A stretch of 64,000 nucleotides of DNA from JACRLV01 sp045863555 (GTDB taxonomy: Bacteria; Planctomycetota; Phycisphaerae; UBA1845; Fen-1342). Of the stretch, positions 38,949-48,636 are shown piece by piece. The notes beneath the pieces are model-generated. The model did not search any database. It saw nothing but the letters and a program-made list of their open reading frames with translations, and had not been told where the DNA came from. Every line of letters starts with the position of its first letter. Position 1 is the first letter of the stretch. The translations under genes and the position numbers were made by a program. The stretch lies in assembly GCA_045863555.1 (NCBI GenBank), contig BTUU01000012.1, positions 62,001 to 126,000 on the forward strand, given 5' to 3'.

Positions 38949-41264
38949 ATGCGACTCCGCAGATTTCAGAGCATCTTTCTCGTTCCGTGCCTGCTCCTGA
39001 GCCTCGTCGCGTCCGCCGTGGCCGACGATACGCTCGCGTCCGCGTACGGAGCGATCCTCCGCGGCGATTACGAGGCCGGCCGGGCGGTTATCGGCCGGCT
39101 GCGGGAGTCCAACGCGCCTGCGGAGAAGGTGCAGCAGGTCGAAGACTGGCTGAAGTCGTTCCAGGAGATGCAGTCGTCGCGGGAGGCGCTATGGGGCAAG
39201 ACGTTTGAATGGAACGTCGAGCACGCCAGGAAGGCGATCGACGAGGCGGCCGCGCTCGCAAAGGGCGAGGCCGAGCCGGACCTGACGGCGGCGAAGCGCT
39301 CGCTGGCCGTCGCGCGGAAGACCTACCTGGCGCTGAGCTTCGTAGCGCAGGCGGCCGCGTACGCGAAGGACGTCGATGCGTTCGGCAAGGAGGAGTGGGT
39401 CCAGGCGCTGCGCGATCGGGCGCTGACGCTCGCGGAGGAATTCGGCGAGAAGTCGGACTGGTCGAAGGCGTACCGGTTTCACATCCTCCTCGAGTCGATC
39501 TACCCGAAGGATGAGGCGCTGAAGTCGAAGCGCGAGGACGCCGGGCGGCATGCGCGGCTGGAGGTCATCTTCTCCGACAAGAAGGACATCGACCGCCGGC
39601 TGGAGGGCGTCGACGCCGCGCTCCTGGAGCAGGCGATCCGGGTCGTCAACGATTTTTACTACAAGGAGCCCGATTTCAAGGCGATGATGGCCGCGGCCAT
39701 CGATCACCTCGAAACGCTTTCGAATACCACGAAGCTCTACGACAAGGCGGACATTTTCGCCGGGATCGCCAACGGCCGTTCGCGCGAGCATTTCCTGGCG
39801 AAGCTCGACGAGGAGCGGAAGAAGGCGGAGGCGGATCCGGAATTCGACGCGAACGACATGATCCGCGCGTTCCGGCGCATCCGCGACGCGAACAAGGTCA
39901 GCGTCTCGCTGCCGGAATCGCTGCTGGTCATGGAGTTCACGGAAGGCGCGCTGACCAAGCTCGACCAGTTCACGTCGATGATCTGGCCGGTGGACGCGCC
40001 GGACTTTGACAAGCAGATGACCGGGAGCTTCTGCGGCGTGGGCATCCAGCTCGGCGTCGACGAGATGACGGGGCGGCTCAAGGCGGTCACGCCGCTGGAG
40101 AATTCGCCCGCGCTGCGCGCGGGAATTCAGCCGGATGACCTGATCATCGCGGTGAACGGGACCGATACGACAGGCTGGTCGACCGATCGGGCCGTACGGG
40201 AGATCACGGGCGAGGAGGGCTCCCCGGTCGAGCTGACGATGCTGCGGCCGAGTACGGGGGAGAAGCTCGTCTATCCGCTGAAGCGCGAGCCGATCCAGAT
40301 CACGTCGGTCCGAGGCGTGAATCGCATTGACGGCGACCCCCACGGCAAGTGGAACTTCCTGCTCGATAAGACCGCGGGCATTGCATACATCAAGATGACC
40401 GGCTTCACGCAGGATACGAATGACGAACTGCACGCGGCGCTCGAAGCGGCCAAGGAGCAGGGGATGCGCGGGCTGGTCCTGGATCTGCGCTACAACCCCG
40501 GCGGCCTGCTCGACGTGGCGGTCGCGACCGTGAGCGAATTCGTCCAGAAGGGCGCCGTCGTCTCGACCAAGGGCCGGGCGGAGCGGCCGCAGAAGCTCGA
40601 CGTCCTTCAGGAGGCGTCGTTCGCGGATCTGCCGCTGGTGGTGCTGATCAACGACGGCAGCGCCAGCGCGTCGGAGATTCTCTCGGGCGCGCTCCAGGAT
40701 CACAACCGCGCGGCCGTGCTGGGCGAGCGGACGTTCGGGAAAGGCAGCGTGCAGAAGGTGCTCGGGCTGGACCGGGGCGGGATGGGCTTCTTCCGCAATG
40801 ACAAGCCCTCGGCGCGGATCAAGCTGACGACGGCGCTCTATTACCTGCCGAACGGCCGGTCGCCGCACAAGCAGCCCGGCGCGGAGGTGTGGGGGGTCGA
40901 CCCGGACTGGGAGATCAAGCTCGCCCCGAAGGAGACGCTGAAGGTCATTGAATCGGAGCGGAAGGCGTACATCATTCACAACGAGAAGACCGACGCCGAG
41001 AAGGCGATCGACGAAGAGGCCCGCAAGAAGCAGCTGGAATCGGTCAAGAGCACGCCTGCGACCGAGGATTCGGAGACGAGGGAGGATGAGCAGCTGCTGT
41101 CGGCGGCGGACATCGAATTGCTGCGGTCCGATCCGAACAAGGCGCCCGACGTCGATCCGCAGCTCCAGACGGCGCTGCTGCAGCTCCGCGTGAAGCTCGC
41201 GGGCGATCTCCCGTGGCCGCGGCAGATCGCGCAGAAGTCGGCGGAGCCGGACAACAAGCGGTAG
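38949..41264 (+). CDS. C-terminal processing protease (S41, Prc/CtpA type)
   Basis: A 771-residue exported protease. The signal peptide is the hydrophobic LVPCLLLSLVASAVA segment. An N-terminal helical region of about 320 residues precedes a PDZ domain (GVGIQLGVDEMTGRLKAVTP, RAGIQPDDLIIAVNG). The S41 catalytic part follows: YIKMTGF, LDLRYNPGGLLDVA, NDGSASASEILSGAL and, about 25 residues later, GERTFGKGSVQ with the lysine of the Ser-Lys dyad. ALYYLPNGRSPHKQPGAEVW is also typical. The ATG at 38949 is preferred because the AAGGGA site is 6 bp upstream; the ATG at 38943 touches that site. It probably trims or degrades periplasmic proteins. Confidence 0.93.
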   Translation: MRLRRFQSIFLVPCLLLSLVASAVADDTLASAYGAILRGDYEAGRAVIGRLRESNAPAEKVQQVEDWLKSFQEMQSSREALWGKTFEWNVEHARKAIDEAAALAKGEAEPDLTAAKRSLAVARKTYLALSFVAQAAAYAKDVDAFGKEEWVQALRDRALTLAEEFGEKSDWSKAYRFHILLESIYPKDEALKSKREDAGRHARLEVIFSDKKDIDRRLEGVDAALLEQAIRVVNDFYYKEPDFKAMMAAAIDHLETLSNTTKLYDKADIFAGIANGRSREHFLAKLDEERKKAEADPEFDANDMIRAFRRIRDANKVSVSLPESLLVMEFTEGALTKLDQFTSMIWPVDAPDFDKQMTGSFCGVGIQLGVDEMTGRLKAVTPLENSPALRAGIQPDDLIIAVNGTDTTGWSTDRAVREITGEEGSPVELTMLRPSTGEKLVYPLKREPIQITSVRGVNRIDGDPHGKWNFLLDKTAGIAYIKMTGFTQDTNDELHAALEAAKEQGMRGLVLDLRYNPGGLLDVAVATVSEFVQKGAVVSTKGRAERPQKLDVLQEASFADLPLVVLINDGSASASEILSGALQDHNRAAVLGERTFGKGSVQKVLGLDRGGMGFFRNDKPSARIKLTTALYYLPNGRSPHKQPGAEVWGVDPDWEIKLAPKETLKVIESERKAYIIHNEKTDAEKAIDEEARKKQLESVKSTPATEDSETREDEQLLSAADIELLRSDPNKAPDVDPQLQTALLQLRVKLAGDLPWPRQIAQKSAEPDNKR

Positions 41265-41409
41265 AAAAGCGGTTCGGCGGTAACGCCCGCCGGATTTCGG
41301 CATCCAAGACCGAGGGACGCGGAGGAACAATCCGCGTCCCTCGGTTGTTAGTGATGTGTCGGCGGGGCTTGTTCGGGGCGGGCCCGGCACGGAAGCTGGA
41401 AGGACCGAA

Positions 41410-42354
41410 ATGGCGGCTTCGCACATCGAGACCATGCAGTGCATGGAGATCTGGGGCGGCAACCGCTCGGTCGACGGCGGGGTTGCGCTGGCGGGGCTCG
41501 ACGCGTGGGTGTTCAGCCGGCCGCACGCGGGCGCGGAAGCCGGCGGCGACGTGCACTATGTCTCGTCGTGCGCGACCGGGCGGATCACGCGGCTGCTGGT
41601 GGCGGACGTGTCGGGCCACGGCGAATCGGTGTCGGCGACGGCGTCGTCGCTGCGGTCGCTGATGCGGCGGTTCGTGAACTACGTCGATCAGACGCGGTTC
41701 GTGCGGTCGATGAACGGCGAGTTTTCGACGCTGGCGTTGGACGGCACGTTCGCGACGGCGATCGTCAACACGTACTACGCGCCCACCGGCGAGCTGACGC
41801 TCTGCAACGCCGGCCATCCGCCGCCGCTGCTGTACCGGGCGGAGGCGCGGACCTGGTCGCTGCTCGAGGGCGCGGCGCGCGGCGAACAGAAGAACTCCGG
41901 AAATCTGCCGCTGGGTATCGTGGAACTGGCGGCTTACGACCAGTTCGCGCTGCGGCTTCGCCCGGGCGACATGGTGCTCTGCTACACCGATTCACTGATC
42001 GAAGCGACGGACCCGTCGGGGGAGTGGATCGGGCCGCGCGGACTGCTGCGGCTCATTCAGGGGCTGGACACGGGCGACCCGGGCGCGATCATTCCCGCGC
42101 TGCTGGCGGCCGTGCGCGGCCTCGCGCCCGGCAACCTGCACGGCGACGACGTGACCGTGCTGCTCTTTCGACCGAACGGGCGGGCGCCGCGCGCCCCGTT
42201 TGCGCAGCGCGTTCTCGCGCCGATCCGGGTGCTGGCGGGGATCATCGGTTCCTGGCTTCCCGGAGGGCAGCCGGCGCCGCTGCCGGAATTGTCGCTGCGA
42301 AATCTCCTGGGATTCTCGCCGCGCGGCACGGCGGCCGATGAAGCGGGCGGGTAG
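41410..42354 (+). CDS. PP2C/SpoIIE-type serine phosphatase
   Basis: A 314-residue phosphatase of the SpoIIE/PP2C kind, which dephosphorylates STAS-type antagonists in partner-switching systems. The start (HIETMQCMEIWGGNRSVDGG) and GLDAWVFSRPHAGAEAGGDV are characteristic, the metal aspartates are in EAGGDV and LLVADVSGHG, and the late GDDVTVLLF motif is clear. There is no sensor domain. The ATG at 41410 has a GGAAGG site 7 bp upstream. The STAS protein encoded at 17187-17522 is a possible distant partner in a sigma-control circuit. Confidence 0.87.
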   Translation: MAASHIETMQCMEIWGGNRSVDGGVALAGLDAWVFSRPHAGAEAGGDVHYVSSCATGRITRLLVADVSGHGESVSATASSLRSLMRRFVNYVDQTRFVRSMNGEFSTLALDGTFATAIVNTYYAPTGELTLCNAGHPPPLLYRAEARTWSLLEGAARGEQKNSGNLPLGIVELAAYDQFALRLRPGDMVLCYTDSLIEATDPSGEWIGPRGLLRLIQGLDTGDPGAIIPALLAAVRGLAPGNLHGDDVTVLLFRPNGRAPRAPFAQRVLAPIRVLAGIIGSWLPGGQPAPLPELSLRNLLGFSPRGTAADEAGG

Positions 42355-42405
42355 ACGGCGGGGGGCGTGAATCCGGCCGCGGCGATGTCGTACAATCCGC
42401 GGTGA

Positions 42406-42909
42406 ATGAAAGCCCACGTCCACTACGAGGCGGCGTTCGAGGATTTTCTCCGCAAGCGGGGCATTCCCTACGTCGCGGTCGACGAGGCCCGGCGGGCGGC
42501 GTTCCGGGAGGCGAAACTCAAGAGCTTCGACTTCATCGTCTACTCGGCCACGACGTGCAACTGGCTCGCGGACGTGAAGGGGCGTCGCTGGGCGGCGAAG
42601 AAGGCGGGTGCGACGCCGCGCTGGGAAAACTGGGTTACCCGGGCTGACATTGACGGGCTGACGAAGTGGCAGGAGGTTTTCGGGCAGGGATTTCGGGCCC
42701 TGCTGATCTTCGCGTACTGGATCGACCGCGGGGAGAACCCGCCGCCGGAGATCGTTCACGCGTTTCGTGACGAGCGCTACGTCTTCGCGGCCGTACCGCT
42801 GGATGAGTATTCACTGCACGCCAAGGTCCGGTCGCCCAAGTGGGGTACGGTCAACCTTTCGGCCGCCGATTTTGCACGCCTGGTGCTGCCGATTGACCAG
42901 TGCCTGTAG
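42406..42909 (+). CDS. HYExAFE-type protein, possible PD-(D/E)xK nuclease fold
   Basis: A 167-residue protein starting MKAHVHYEAAFEDFLRKRGI, the HYExAFE motif of an uncharacterised family that I associate with Planctomycetes. The block SFDFIVYSATTCNWLADVKG, with D and K at the ends of a strand, is compatible with the PD-(D/E)xK nuclease core, and ALLIFAYWIDRG follows as another core strand. Whether it cuts DNA is unknown; no operon partner suggests a restriction or recombination role. The ATG directly follows a short gap after the phosphatase. Confidence 0.65.
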   Translation: MKAHVHYEAAFEDFLRKRGIPYVAVDEARRAAFREAKLKSFDFIVYSATTCNWLADVKGRRWAAKKAGATPRWENWVTRADIDGLTKWQEVFGQGFRALLIFAYWIDRGENPPPEIVHAFRDERYVFAAVPLDEYSLHAKVRSPKWGTVNLSAADFARLVLPIDQCL

Positions 42910-43038
42910 AATGGATGGCCGGTGTCGGGCCAGGTTGGTTCCCGCACGTCGATTCGGGCGCGGCGTGCGCGGGTTCCGTTCCGGTGCGACAGGATCGCCG
43001 ATCTTGACGGGCGATCGCGAAAGGTAGCTGGATCGCGC

Positions 43039-43539
43039 ATGCACATTTCCATCCTCACGACGGGCGGAACGATCGAGAAGAAGTACAACGAGACGGACGG
43101 GTCGCTGCGGAACGTCGGCAGCATCCTGGACCAGGTGATTCTGCACCTGCGGCTGCCGGGGGTGATGACGCGGCACGTGCCGGTGATGTCCAAGGACTCG
43201 CTTGACATGAACGACGAGGATCGAATGCACATCCTCGTGGCGGTGAAGCGGGCGCTGCACGACTCGGACGCGGTGATCGTGATTCATGGTACGGATACGC
43301 TGGCGGTGACGGGCGAGCTGCTGCACGCCTCCCTGCCCGACCTGAACAAGCCGGTGATTCTCACGGGAGCGATGCGGCCGTTCGAGTTTCGCGACACGGA
43401 TGCGTACCAGAACCTCACGGAGGCGCTGCTGGCGTGCAAGCTGGTCGGGTCGGGCGTGTGGGTGGTCCTGCACAACGAGGTGCTGCGGTTCCCCGGCGTG
43501 GTGAAGGATCGGCAGCGGATGACGTTTGTAAAGACGTAG
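43039..43539 (+). CDS. Asparaginase-like protein (N-terminal domain only)
   Basis: A 166-residue protein with only the N-terminal domain of type I asparaginases. Both catalytic threonine motifs are present: TTGGTIEKKYNE near residues 7-18 and HGTDTLAVTGELLHASLPDL near 80-100, followed by LTGAMRPFEFRDTDAYQNL. Complete asparaginases have about 320-340 residues with a C-terminal domain that is absent here, and no second part follows. Short, single-domain relatives exist in databases, so it may be a genuine small family rather than a truncation. The activity is doubtful. Confidence 0.8.
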   Translation: MHISILTTGGTIEKKYNETDGSLRNVGSILDQVILHLRLPGVMTRHVPVMSKDSLDMNDEDRMHILVAVKRALHDSDAVIVIHGTDTLAVTGELLHASLPDLNKPVILTGAMRPFEFRDTDAYQNLTEALLACKLVGSGVWVVLHNEVLRFPGVVKDRQRMTFVKT

Positions 43540-43548
43540 GCGCTTGAG

Positions 43549-45846
43549 TCACGGCGAGCACAGGTCCAGCGACAAGCTCATGCCGGTTCGTGCCCACACC
43601 TCTGCGAGGAGGTCGCCATTCTCCGACGCCGAAAGCTCCTGAAGTCGCTTCGGATTCCAGGGATCAGGACTGAACGCCAGTTCTCGGGCGACCACGCGCG
43701 TATCTGAGAGCACTAACCGCGCCGCCGTCGTCGCCTGCGAAATCAGGGCCGCCGTCTGCTCTGGCGGGAGCTTTTCGAGCCACATCGCCCCGTCGGCGAG
43801 CGTGTCCGCGGTCGACCTGGTCAACGGCACTCGGACCGTGGTACCCCCGGCATTCGCGGCCCATGCATAATCACCGAGGAGTGCGCGGCGCATGAACTCC
43901 GCGTCAAATGCACGTTGCATCGGAGAATTCGGTCTCATGGAGGTTTCGTTGGAACTGAATTCAATTGCGACCGGATCACTTCCTGCACCGCTGACGACCA
44001 TCAGTCCTCTCGACGACTTTGGTCCGGGCGGCGGTCTGGCGCAGAGCACCGGCGTCGGGCTTGCGGTCGACGGCGAGAAGGAATCTGAATCGCGCATTCG
44101 TCCAGCAGCGGTCAAAAAGCAGGTGGCGGCGGAGGAGTCGGGAGGGAGTTCGCGCTCGCGTGCGATCAGATCGAAGACGAGACTCAGCTCGCTGCCAGGG
44201 GCCGTGTACTCAGCGCGACTCGTCTCCGCGAGCCTGTTCAGGATCTTGGATAGCTCCGACTCCGGATCGGTCGACCACCTCCGTTCAATGCCGCGATAGC
44301 TCGCCAAGTCGTCAATTTGGATGCGAACCTCCTCCGACAGGCCGATTCGGCGGCGCGGGAAATGGCCGTCTCGATCGGTCGCATGGATCGCGATCACCGT
44401 CCGCGGGCTGCCCGCGATTACGGCAAACCGATCGACGCGCTGCGTCGACTCGATCGAGACGATCAGCGGGCCGCGGCGCTCGGTCGGGAGCGCGATCGGG
44501 GGTTCGCGGAGTTCGTCGCCGAGCGCGAGCGGCGGGACATTCGACGGTACGCGGAGCCGCGGCGGGAGCGTCGCCGCGGCCGAGGTCGCGGGGGCGGTCG
44601 CCAGCGCACCCGACGCGATCACCGTACGCGCGCTCAGCAGCAGGTTCGCGCCGAACTGCACGTCGCCGACCGTCAGCCGCTGCGGCCGGGCCGCGATGTA
44701 CTCGTCGAGCAGCAAGTCGCCGCCCAGAATCTCGCTGCGGCCGAGCAGCAGCGCCCGGTCGCGGAAGTCGAGCCGCTGATCGCCGAGTTCCGCCGCCAGC
44801 CCTGCCCGCAGGCGATTCAGGTCCTCCTCGGCCATCGGGGCGGCGGCGATCTGTTCGAGCGCGGTCCGGATACGAGCCTCGATCTCGGCAGCCGAGCGTG
44901 GCTGCGTCGTCGTGCCGGGAATGGCCGGCGGAAGCACGCGCAGCGCCCAGACTCCCGCCCGGCGTGCAGTCAACAATTCGCGGGCGTAGGCGCGGAATTC
45001 GGGCGAGAGAACGTCGCACAGCCGCCGGATCGCCGCGTGGACCGCGGCCGCCTCGAATCGGCCGAAGGAGGGCGTCAGCCACGCCATCTCGAGGTCGGAC
45101 GAGCCGGTTTGTGCGATTCTGACGGTTTCCGGCGGCGGATTGTCGAAATCCCGCCGGCGCGCGGCTTCACGCCAGGGGATCGTGCCGAAGTGCTGTTTGA
45201 CGAGCGACGCTGCCTGTGCGGGCTCGACGTCGCCGACGACGAGTACGAACACGGCCGTCGGCGCGATCCAGCGTTCGAAGTGCTCTGTGACCTCGGCCGG
45301 GCTCGCGTCGGCGAGCGTCGCTGCGGCGAAGCCGGGCGGATGCAGGTACGGGTGATTCGGGAACATCGCCGCGCGCAGCCGGGCGTCGTCGTTGGCGGTC
45401 GGCTCGACCGCGATCGCCGCGACGTTTGCGCGGGCCCGCCCGACTTCGGCCGGCGTCGGCTTCTGCTCGGCCAGTTGGGCGGCCCGGATCGCCAGCACGC
45501 GATCGAGGAAGCCGCCCTCCTTCGCATCCTCGCCGTCGGAGGGGAGCAGCGTCTCGAAGTAGCAGGCCTCCTCGAGGACGTCCGAGCTGCTGGCGAGTCC
45601 AAGCGAATGCAGACGGGCCTCGGCGCCGCCGCGGAGCCTGACAACCTCGTGTGCGAGCCGGGTCAGGCCGGCGCGATCGGGCGGGTCGCAGATCGTGCCC
45701 GCGCGGATCCAGACCTGCACGCTGACGAGTCCGAGTTCGCGGTCGGGAACGACGCAGGTACGAATCCCGTTGGGCAGTTTCGCGTACTGCGGCTCCAGTG
45801 CCGCCGTCTGGAGCAGCGGCAGCAGTAACAGCGTGATGAGCGGCAT
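43549..45846 (-). CDS. M16 peptidase-like exported protein, degenerate catalytic site
   Basis: A 765-residue protein with a short signal sequence (MPLITLLLLPLLQTAALEP) and the two-lobed pattern of M16 (insulinase/MPP) proteins: KLPNGIRTCVVPDRELGLVS at the start, VFVLVVGDVEPAQAA in the middle, and a second half with a similar layout. The zinc motif HxxEH should lie at about residue 66-70, but the sequence is LAHEVVRLRG: the glutamate and second histidine are replaced (V69, R70). It is probably a non-catalytic relative that pairs with, or descended from, an active subunit. Its ATG faces the sugar-binding lipoprotein gene. Confidence 0.75.
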   Translation of the reverse strand: MPLITLLLLPLLQTAALEPQYAKLPNGIRTCVVPDRELGLVSVQVWIRAGTICDPPDRAGLTRLAHEVVRLRGGAEARLHSLGLASSSDVLEEACYFETLLPSDGEDAKEGGFLDRVLAIRAAQLAEQKPTPAEVGRARANVAAIAVEPTANDDARLRAAMFPNHPYLHPPGFAAATLADASPAEVTEHFERWIAPTAVFVLVVGDVEPAQAASLVKQHFGTIPWREAARRRDFDNPPPETVRIAQTGSSDLEMAWLTPSFGRFEAAAVHAAIRRLCDVLSPEFRAYARELLTARRAGVWALRVLPPAIPGTTTQPRSAAEIEARIRTALEQIAAAPMAEEDLNRLRAGLAAELGDQRLDFRDRALLLGRSEILGGDLLLDEYIAARPQRLTVGDVQFGANLLLSARTVIASGALATAPATSAAATLPPRLRVPSNVPPLALGDELREPPIALPTERRGPLIVSIESTQRVDRFAVIAGSPRTVIAIHATDRDGHFPRRRIGLSEEVRIQIDDLASYRGIERRWSTDPESELSKILNRLAETSRAEYTAPGSELSLVFDLIARERELPPDSSAATCFLTAAGRMRDSDSFSPSTASPTPVLCARPPPGPKSSRGLMVVSGAGSDPVAIEFSSNETSMRPNSPMQRAFDAEFMRRALLGDYAWAANAGGTTVRVPLTRSTADTLADGAMWLEKLPPEQTAALISQATTAARLVLSDTRVVARELAFSPDPWNPKRLQELSASENGDLLAEVWARTGMSLSLDLCSP

Positions 45847-45975
45847 GTCGTGCCTCGGCGGGGGGTTCGGTGAGCTTCCCGCGGTTTTCTACGCTCGGCG
45901 AGGCGCGGCGCTGCACCGTCCGGCGGCGTAGACTCACAGGCCGGTGACGGCGTTCGCGACGCCGCACGGGAATCG

Positions 45976-46992
45976 CTACGGGATGACTTCGCCGCCCGCG
46001 TCGACGTTGGCCTTGGTGAAGATCCGCGAGCCGAGCGTGATTTCCTTCTCTACGGTCTCGCCCTTGAGGATCCGCAGCACCGTGACGATCGCTTCCGCAC
46101 CGCCCGTCGGATACTGGAACGTCGCGTCGAGGATGCCCTGCTTGACGTACATGACGCCTTCCTGCGGCAGCGCGTCGATGCCGACGAATTTGATCTTCTT
46201 CTCGCGCCCGGCGGCCTGTGCGGCCAGATACGCGCCGTGCGCGCCGGGGTCATTGTGGGCGTAGACGAGGTCGATTTCCGCGTGGCGGGCCAGGGCGGAC
46301 TCCATTTCCTTCCGCGCATCGGGTTCGAGCCACTTCATGTCGGCCTCGAAGATGACCTCGATGCCGCTGCCCTTAATGCCCTCGACAAAGCCCGAGTGGC
46401 GATCCTGGCCGGGCGTCGACGTCATCAGGCCCTGCAATTCGACGACCTTGCCCTTGCCATGCAGCGTCGCGGCGATCCACTCGCCGGCCGCCTTGCCGAT
46501 GCGCTTGTTGTCAGCACCGATGAAGCAGGTGTACTTGTCGCCGAGCACGCGGCGGTCGAGGACGATGACCGGGACACCCGCCTCGACGGCCTTGGCGACC
46601 GGCTCCGTGAGCGGCTGGGCTTCCTTGGGGCTGATGATGATCGCGCTGACACCGGCGCTGACGAACTCCTCGACGTGGGCCCGCTGCTTGAGCGAGTCGT
46701 TCTGTGCATCCTTGAAGACGATCTTCAGCTCGGGGTGTTTCGCCGCGGCGGTCGCGATGTCCGCGTTCATCTGCACGCGCCACGGCTCGCCGAGATTGCA
46801 CTGGCTCATGCCGATGGTGAAGACCTTCGCGGTGGGTTTCGTCGCGGTCGGCGCGGGCTCGCTCGGCTTGCTGGTCGAAGCGCCGGCCGGACCCGGGGCC
46901 GGTTTCGTGGGAGCGGCGGGCTTGTCGCACCCGGCGAGGGTGGCGGCGAGCAGAAGAGCGGCGAATGCGGCGTGTATGACGGTGCGGTGCAT
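45976..46992 (-). CDS. Sugar ABC transporter substrate-binding lipoprotein
   Basis: A 338-residue periplasmic binding protein of the RbsB/xylose family. The lipobox LAGC places the anchored cysteine at residue 22, and a P/A/T/K-rich linker follows. The binding fold is clear: KVFTIGMSQCNLGEPWRVQM, KDAQNDSLKQRAHVEEFVS, IIISPKEAQPLTEPVAKA, GVPVIVLDRR, DLVYAHNDPGAHGAYLAA and IKFVGIDALPQEG. The ATPase and permease that should accompany it are not next to it, so it is an orphan or uses a distant transporter. The ATG at 46992 has a GGAG site 8 bp upstream. Confidence 0.9.
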   Translation of the reverse strand: MHRTVIHAAFAALLLAATLAGCDKPAAPTKPAPGPAGASTSKPSEPAPTATKPTAKVFTIGMSQCNLGEPWRVQMNADIATAAAKHPELKIVFKDAQNDSLKQRAHVEEFVSAGVSAIIISPKEAQPLTEPVAKAVEAGVPVIVLDRRVLGDKYTCFIGADNKRIGKAAGEWIAATLHGKGKVVELQGLMTSTPGQDRHSGFVEGIKGSGIEVIFEADMKWLEPDARKEMESALARHAEIDLVYAHNDPGAHGAYLAAQAAGREKKIKFVGIDALPQEGVMYVKQGILDATFQYPTGGAEAIVTVLRILKGETVEKEITLGSRIFTKANVDAGGEVIP

Positions 46993-47181
46993 GGTTCGAT
47001 CTCCGGGGAGGTTTCGTGACGAGGTGAATTGTCGAGTCCGGCGGGAGCGGTCGCAAGCCCGGTGTGCCGACGGGTGACTATCATCTGATACGCTCGCGCT
47101 GCAACGGCGCGCAACTCCTCCTGTTCCTGCCGGCGCGGCAGACGGAGGGCGGGCCGATCGGCGCGGCGTCCGGATGAATCC

Positions 47182-48636
47182 ATGGACGTTGAGATCCTCA
47201 GCCGGCTCCAGTTTGCCGGCACGATCATGTTTCATTACCTCTTTCCCCCGCTCACGATCGGCCTGGGCCTGGTCATGGTCATCCTCGAGGCGCAGTGGCT
47301 GCGGACGGGAGACCGCGCCTGGAACGACGCCGCGCGGTTCTGGACGCGGATCTTCGCCCTGAATTTTGCGCTCGGGGTCGCCACCGGCATCGTCATGGAG
47401 TTCGAGTTCGGCACGAACTGGGCCGCGTACAGCCGTTTTGTCGGCGACGTGTTCGGTTCGGCGCTCGCGGCCGAGGGGATTTTCGCGTTCTTTCTCGAAT
47501 CGGGCTTCCTGGCGGTGCTGGTCTTCGGCTGGGACCGCGTGGGCCCGCGGATGCACTTTCTTGCGAGCCTGATGGTATTTCTGGGCGGCATGTTCAGCGC
47601 CGTCTGGATCGTGGTCGCGAATTCCTGGCAGCAGACGCCCGCGGGCTACCACATCGTCGAGAACATCGTGAACGGGCGGACTCAGCTGCGGGCCGAGATC
47701 ACCGATTTCTGGGCGATGGTCTTCAATCCATCGAGCGTTGACCGGCTCACGCACACGCTCATCGGGGCGATGATCCTCGGCGGGTTCTTCGTCATGTCCG
47801 TGAGTGCGTTTTACCTGCTCAAGCACCGCCACGAACTCTTCGCCCGGCGCTGCTTCACGATCGGGCTCGTCGTCGCGGCGATCTTCAGCGTGCTCGCGCT
47901 CGTGACCGGCCATGACCAGGCGCGGCAGGTCGCGCGGACGCAGCCGGCGAAGCTCGCGGCGTTCGAGGGGCATTTCCGCTCCGGCCCCGGCGATCTCTAC
48001 CTCTTCGGGTGGCCCAGCGCGGCCGACGAGCGGGTGTACGCCGGCGTCGCGATCCCGGGCATGCTGAGCTTTCTCGTGCACGACGATTTCACGACGCCGG
48101 TCGCGGGGCTCGACGCATTTGCGCCGGAGGATCGGCCGCCCGTGTGGCTGCCGTTCCAGATGTACCACCTGATGGTCGGCCTCGGAATGTTCTTCATCGT
48201 GCTGACGCTGGGCACGCTGCCGCTGCTGCGCGGCGGGCGGGTGTTTCGGATGCGCTGGCTGCTGTGGATCTTCGTCTTCGCGGTCGTCGGGGCGATGGCC
48301 GCGAACCAGGCGGGCTGGATCGCCGCGGAGACGGGCCGGCAACCGTGGATCGTTTATCCGAGCGTTCAGAACGGCGTCGCGATGCCGGGATTGCGGACAA
48401 GCGACGGGTTGAGCGAGTCCGTAACGGCCGAGCAGGTGCTCTGGTCGATCATCCTGTTCGGCCTGATCTACGCGCTGCTGTTCGCGGTCTGGATCTACGT
48501 GCTCGACAGCAAGATCCGCCACGGTCCCGAGGAGCATGACGCTGCGCCGCCGGAAGGGGAGCGCGGGTTCCTGAGAACGGCGTCGGCGATGACGGGCGGC
48601 GAGCGGTCGCTGACGGAAACGGCGGAGGACGCGTGA
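47182..48636 (+). CDS. cydA: Cytochrome bd-type quinol oxidase subunit I
   Basis: A 484-residue CydA, the quinol-oxidising, haem-bearing subunit of cytochrome bd oxidase in the inner membrane. The axial histidine H18 sits in FHYLFPPLTIG; NFALGVATGIVMEFEFGTNW and FAFFLESGFLAVLVFGWDRV are typical of CydA. The Q-loop region is short, like cyanide-insensitive oxidase types. GRQPWIVYPSVQNGV near the end is also standard. The last codons overlap cydB: the TGA stop overlaps its ATG by one base. Together they give microaerobic or stress-tolerant respiration. Confidence 0.97.
   Translation: MDVEILSRLQFAGTIMFHYLFPPLTIGLGLVMVILEAQWLRTGDRAWNDAARFWTRIFALNFALGVATGIVMEFEFGTNWAAYSRFVGDVFGSALAAEGIFAFFLESGFLAVLVFGWDRVGPRMHFLASLMVFLGGMFSAVWIVVANSWQQTPAGYHIVENIVNGRTQLRAEITDFWAMVFNPSSVDRLTHTLIGAMILGGFFVMSVSAFYLLKHRHELFARRCFTIGLVVAAIFSVLALVTGHDQARQVARTQPAKLAAFEGHFRSGPGDLYLFGWPSAADERVYAGVAIPGMLSFLVHDDFTTPVAGLDAFAPEDRPPVWLPFQMYHLMVGLGMFFIVLTLGTLPLLRGGRVFRMRWLLWIFVFAVVGAMAANQAGWIAAETGRQPWIVYPSVQNGVAMPGLRTSDGLSESVTAEQVLWSIILFGLIYALLFAVWIYVLDSKIRHGPEEHDAAPPEGERGFLRTASAMTGGERSLTETAEDA

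Noticed and set aside
46993..48537. N-terminal extension of the sugar-binding protein running antisense to cydA
   Set aside because: The lipoprotein signal and the ribosome-binding site fix the start at 46992; the extension is charged antisense sequence.
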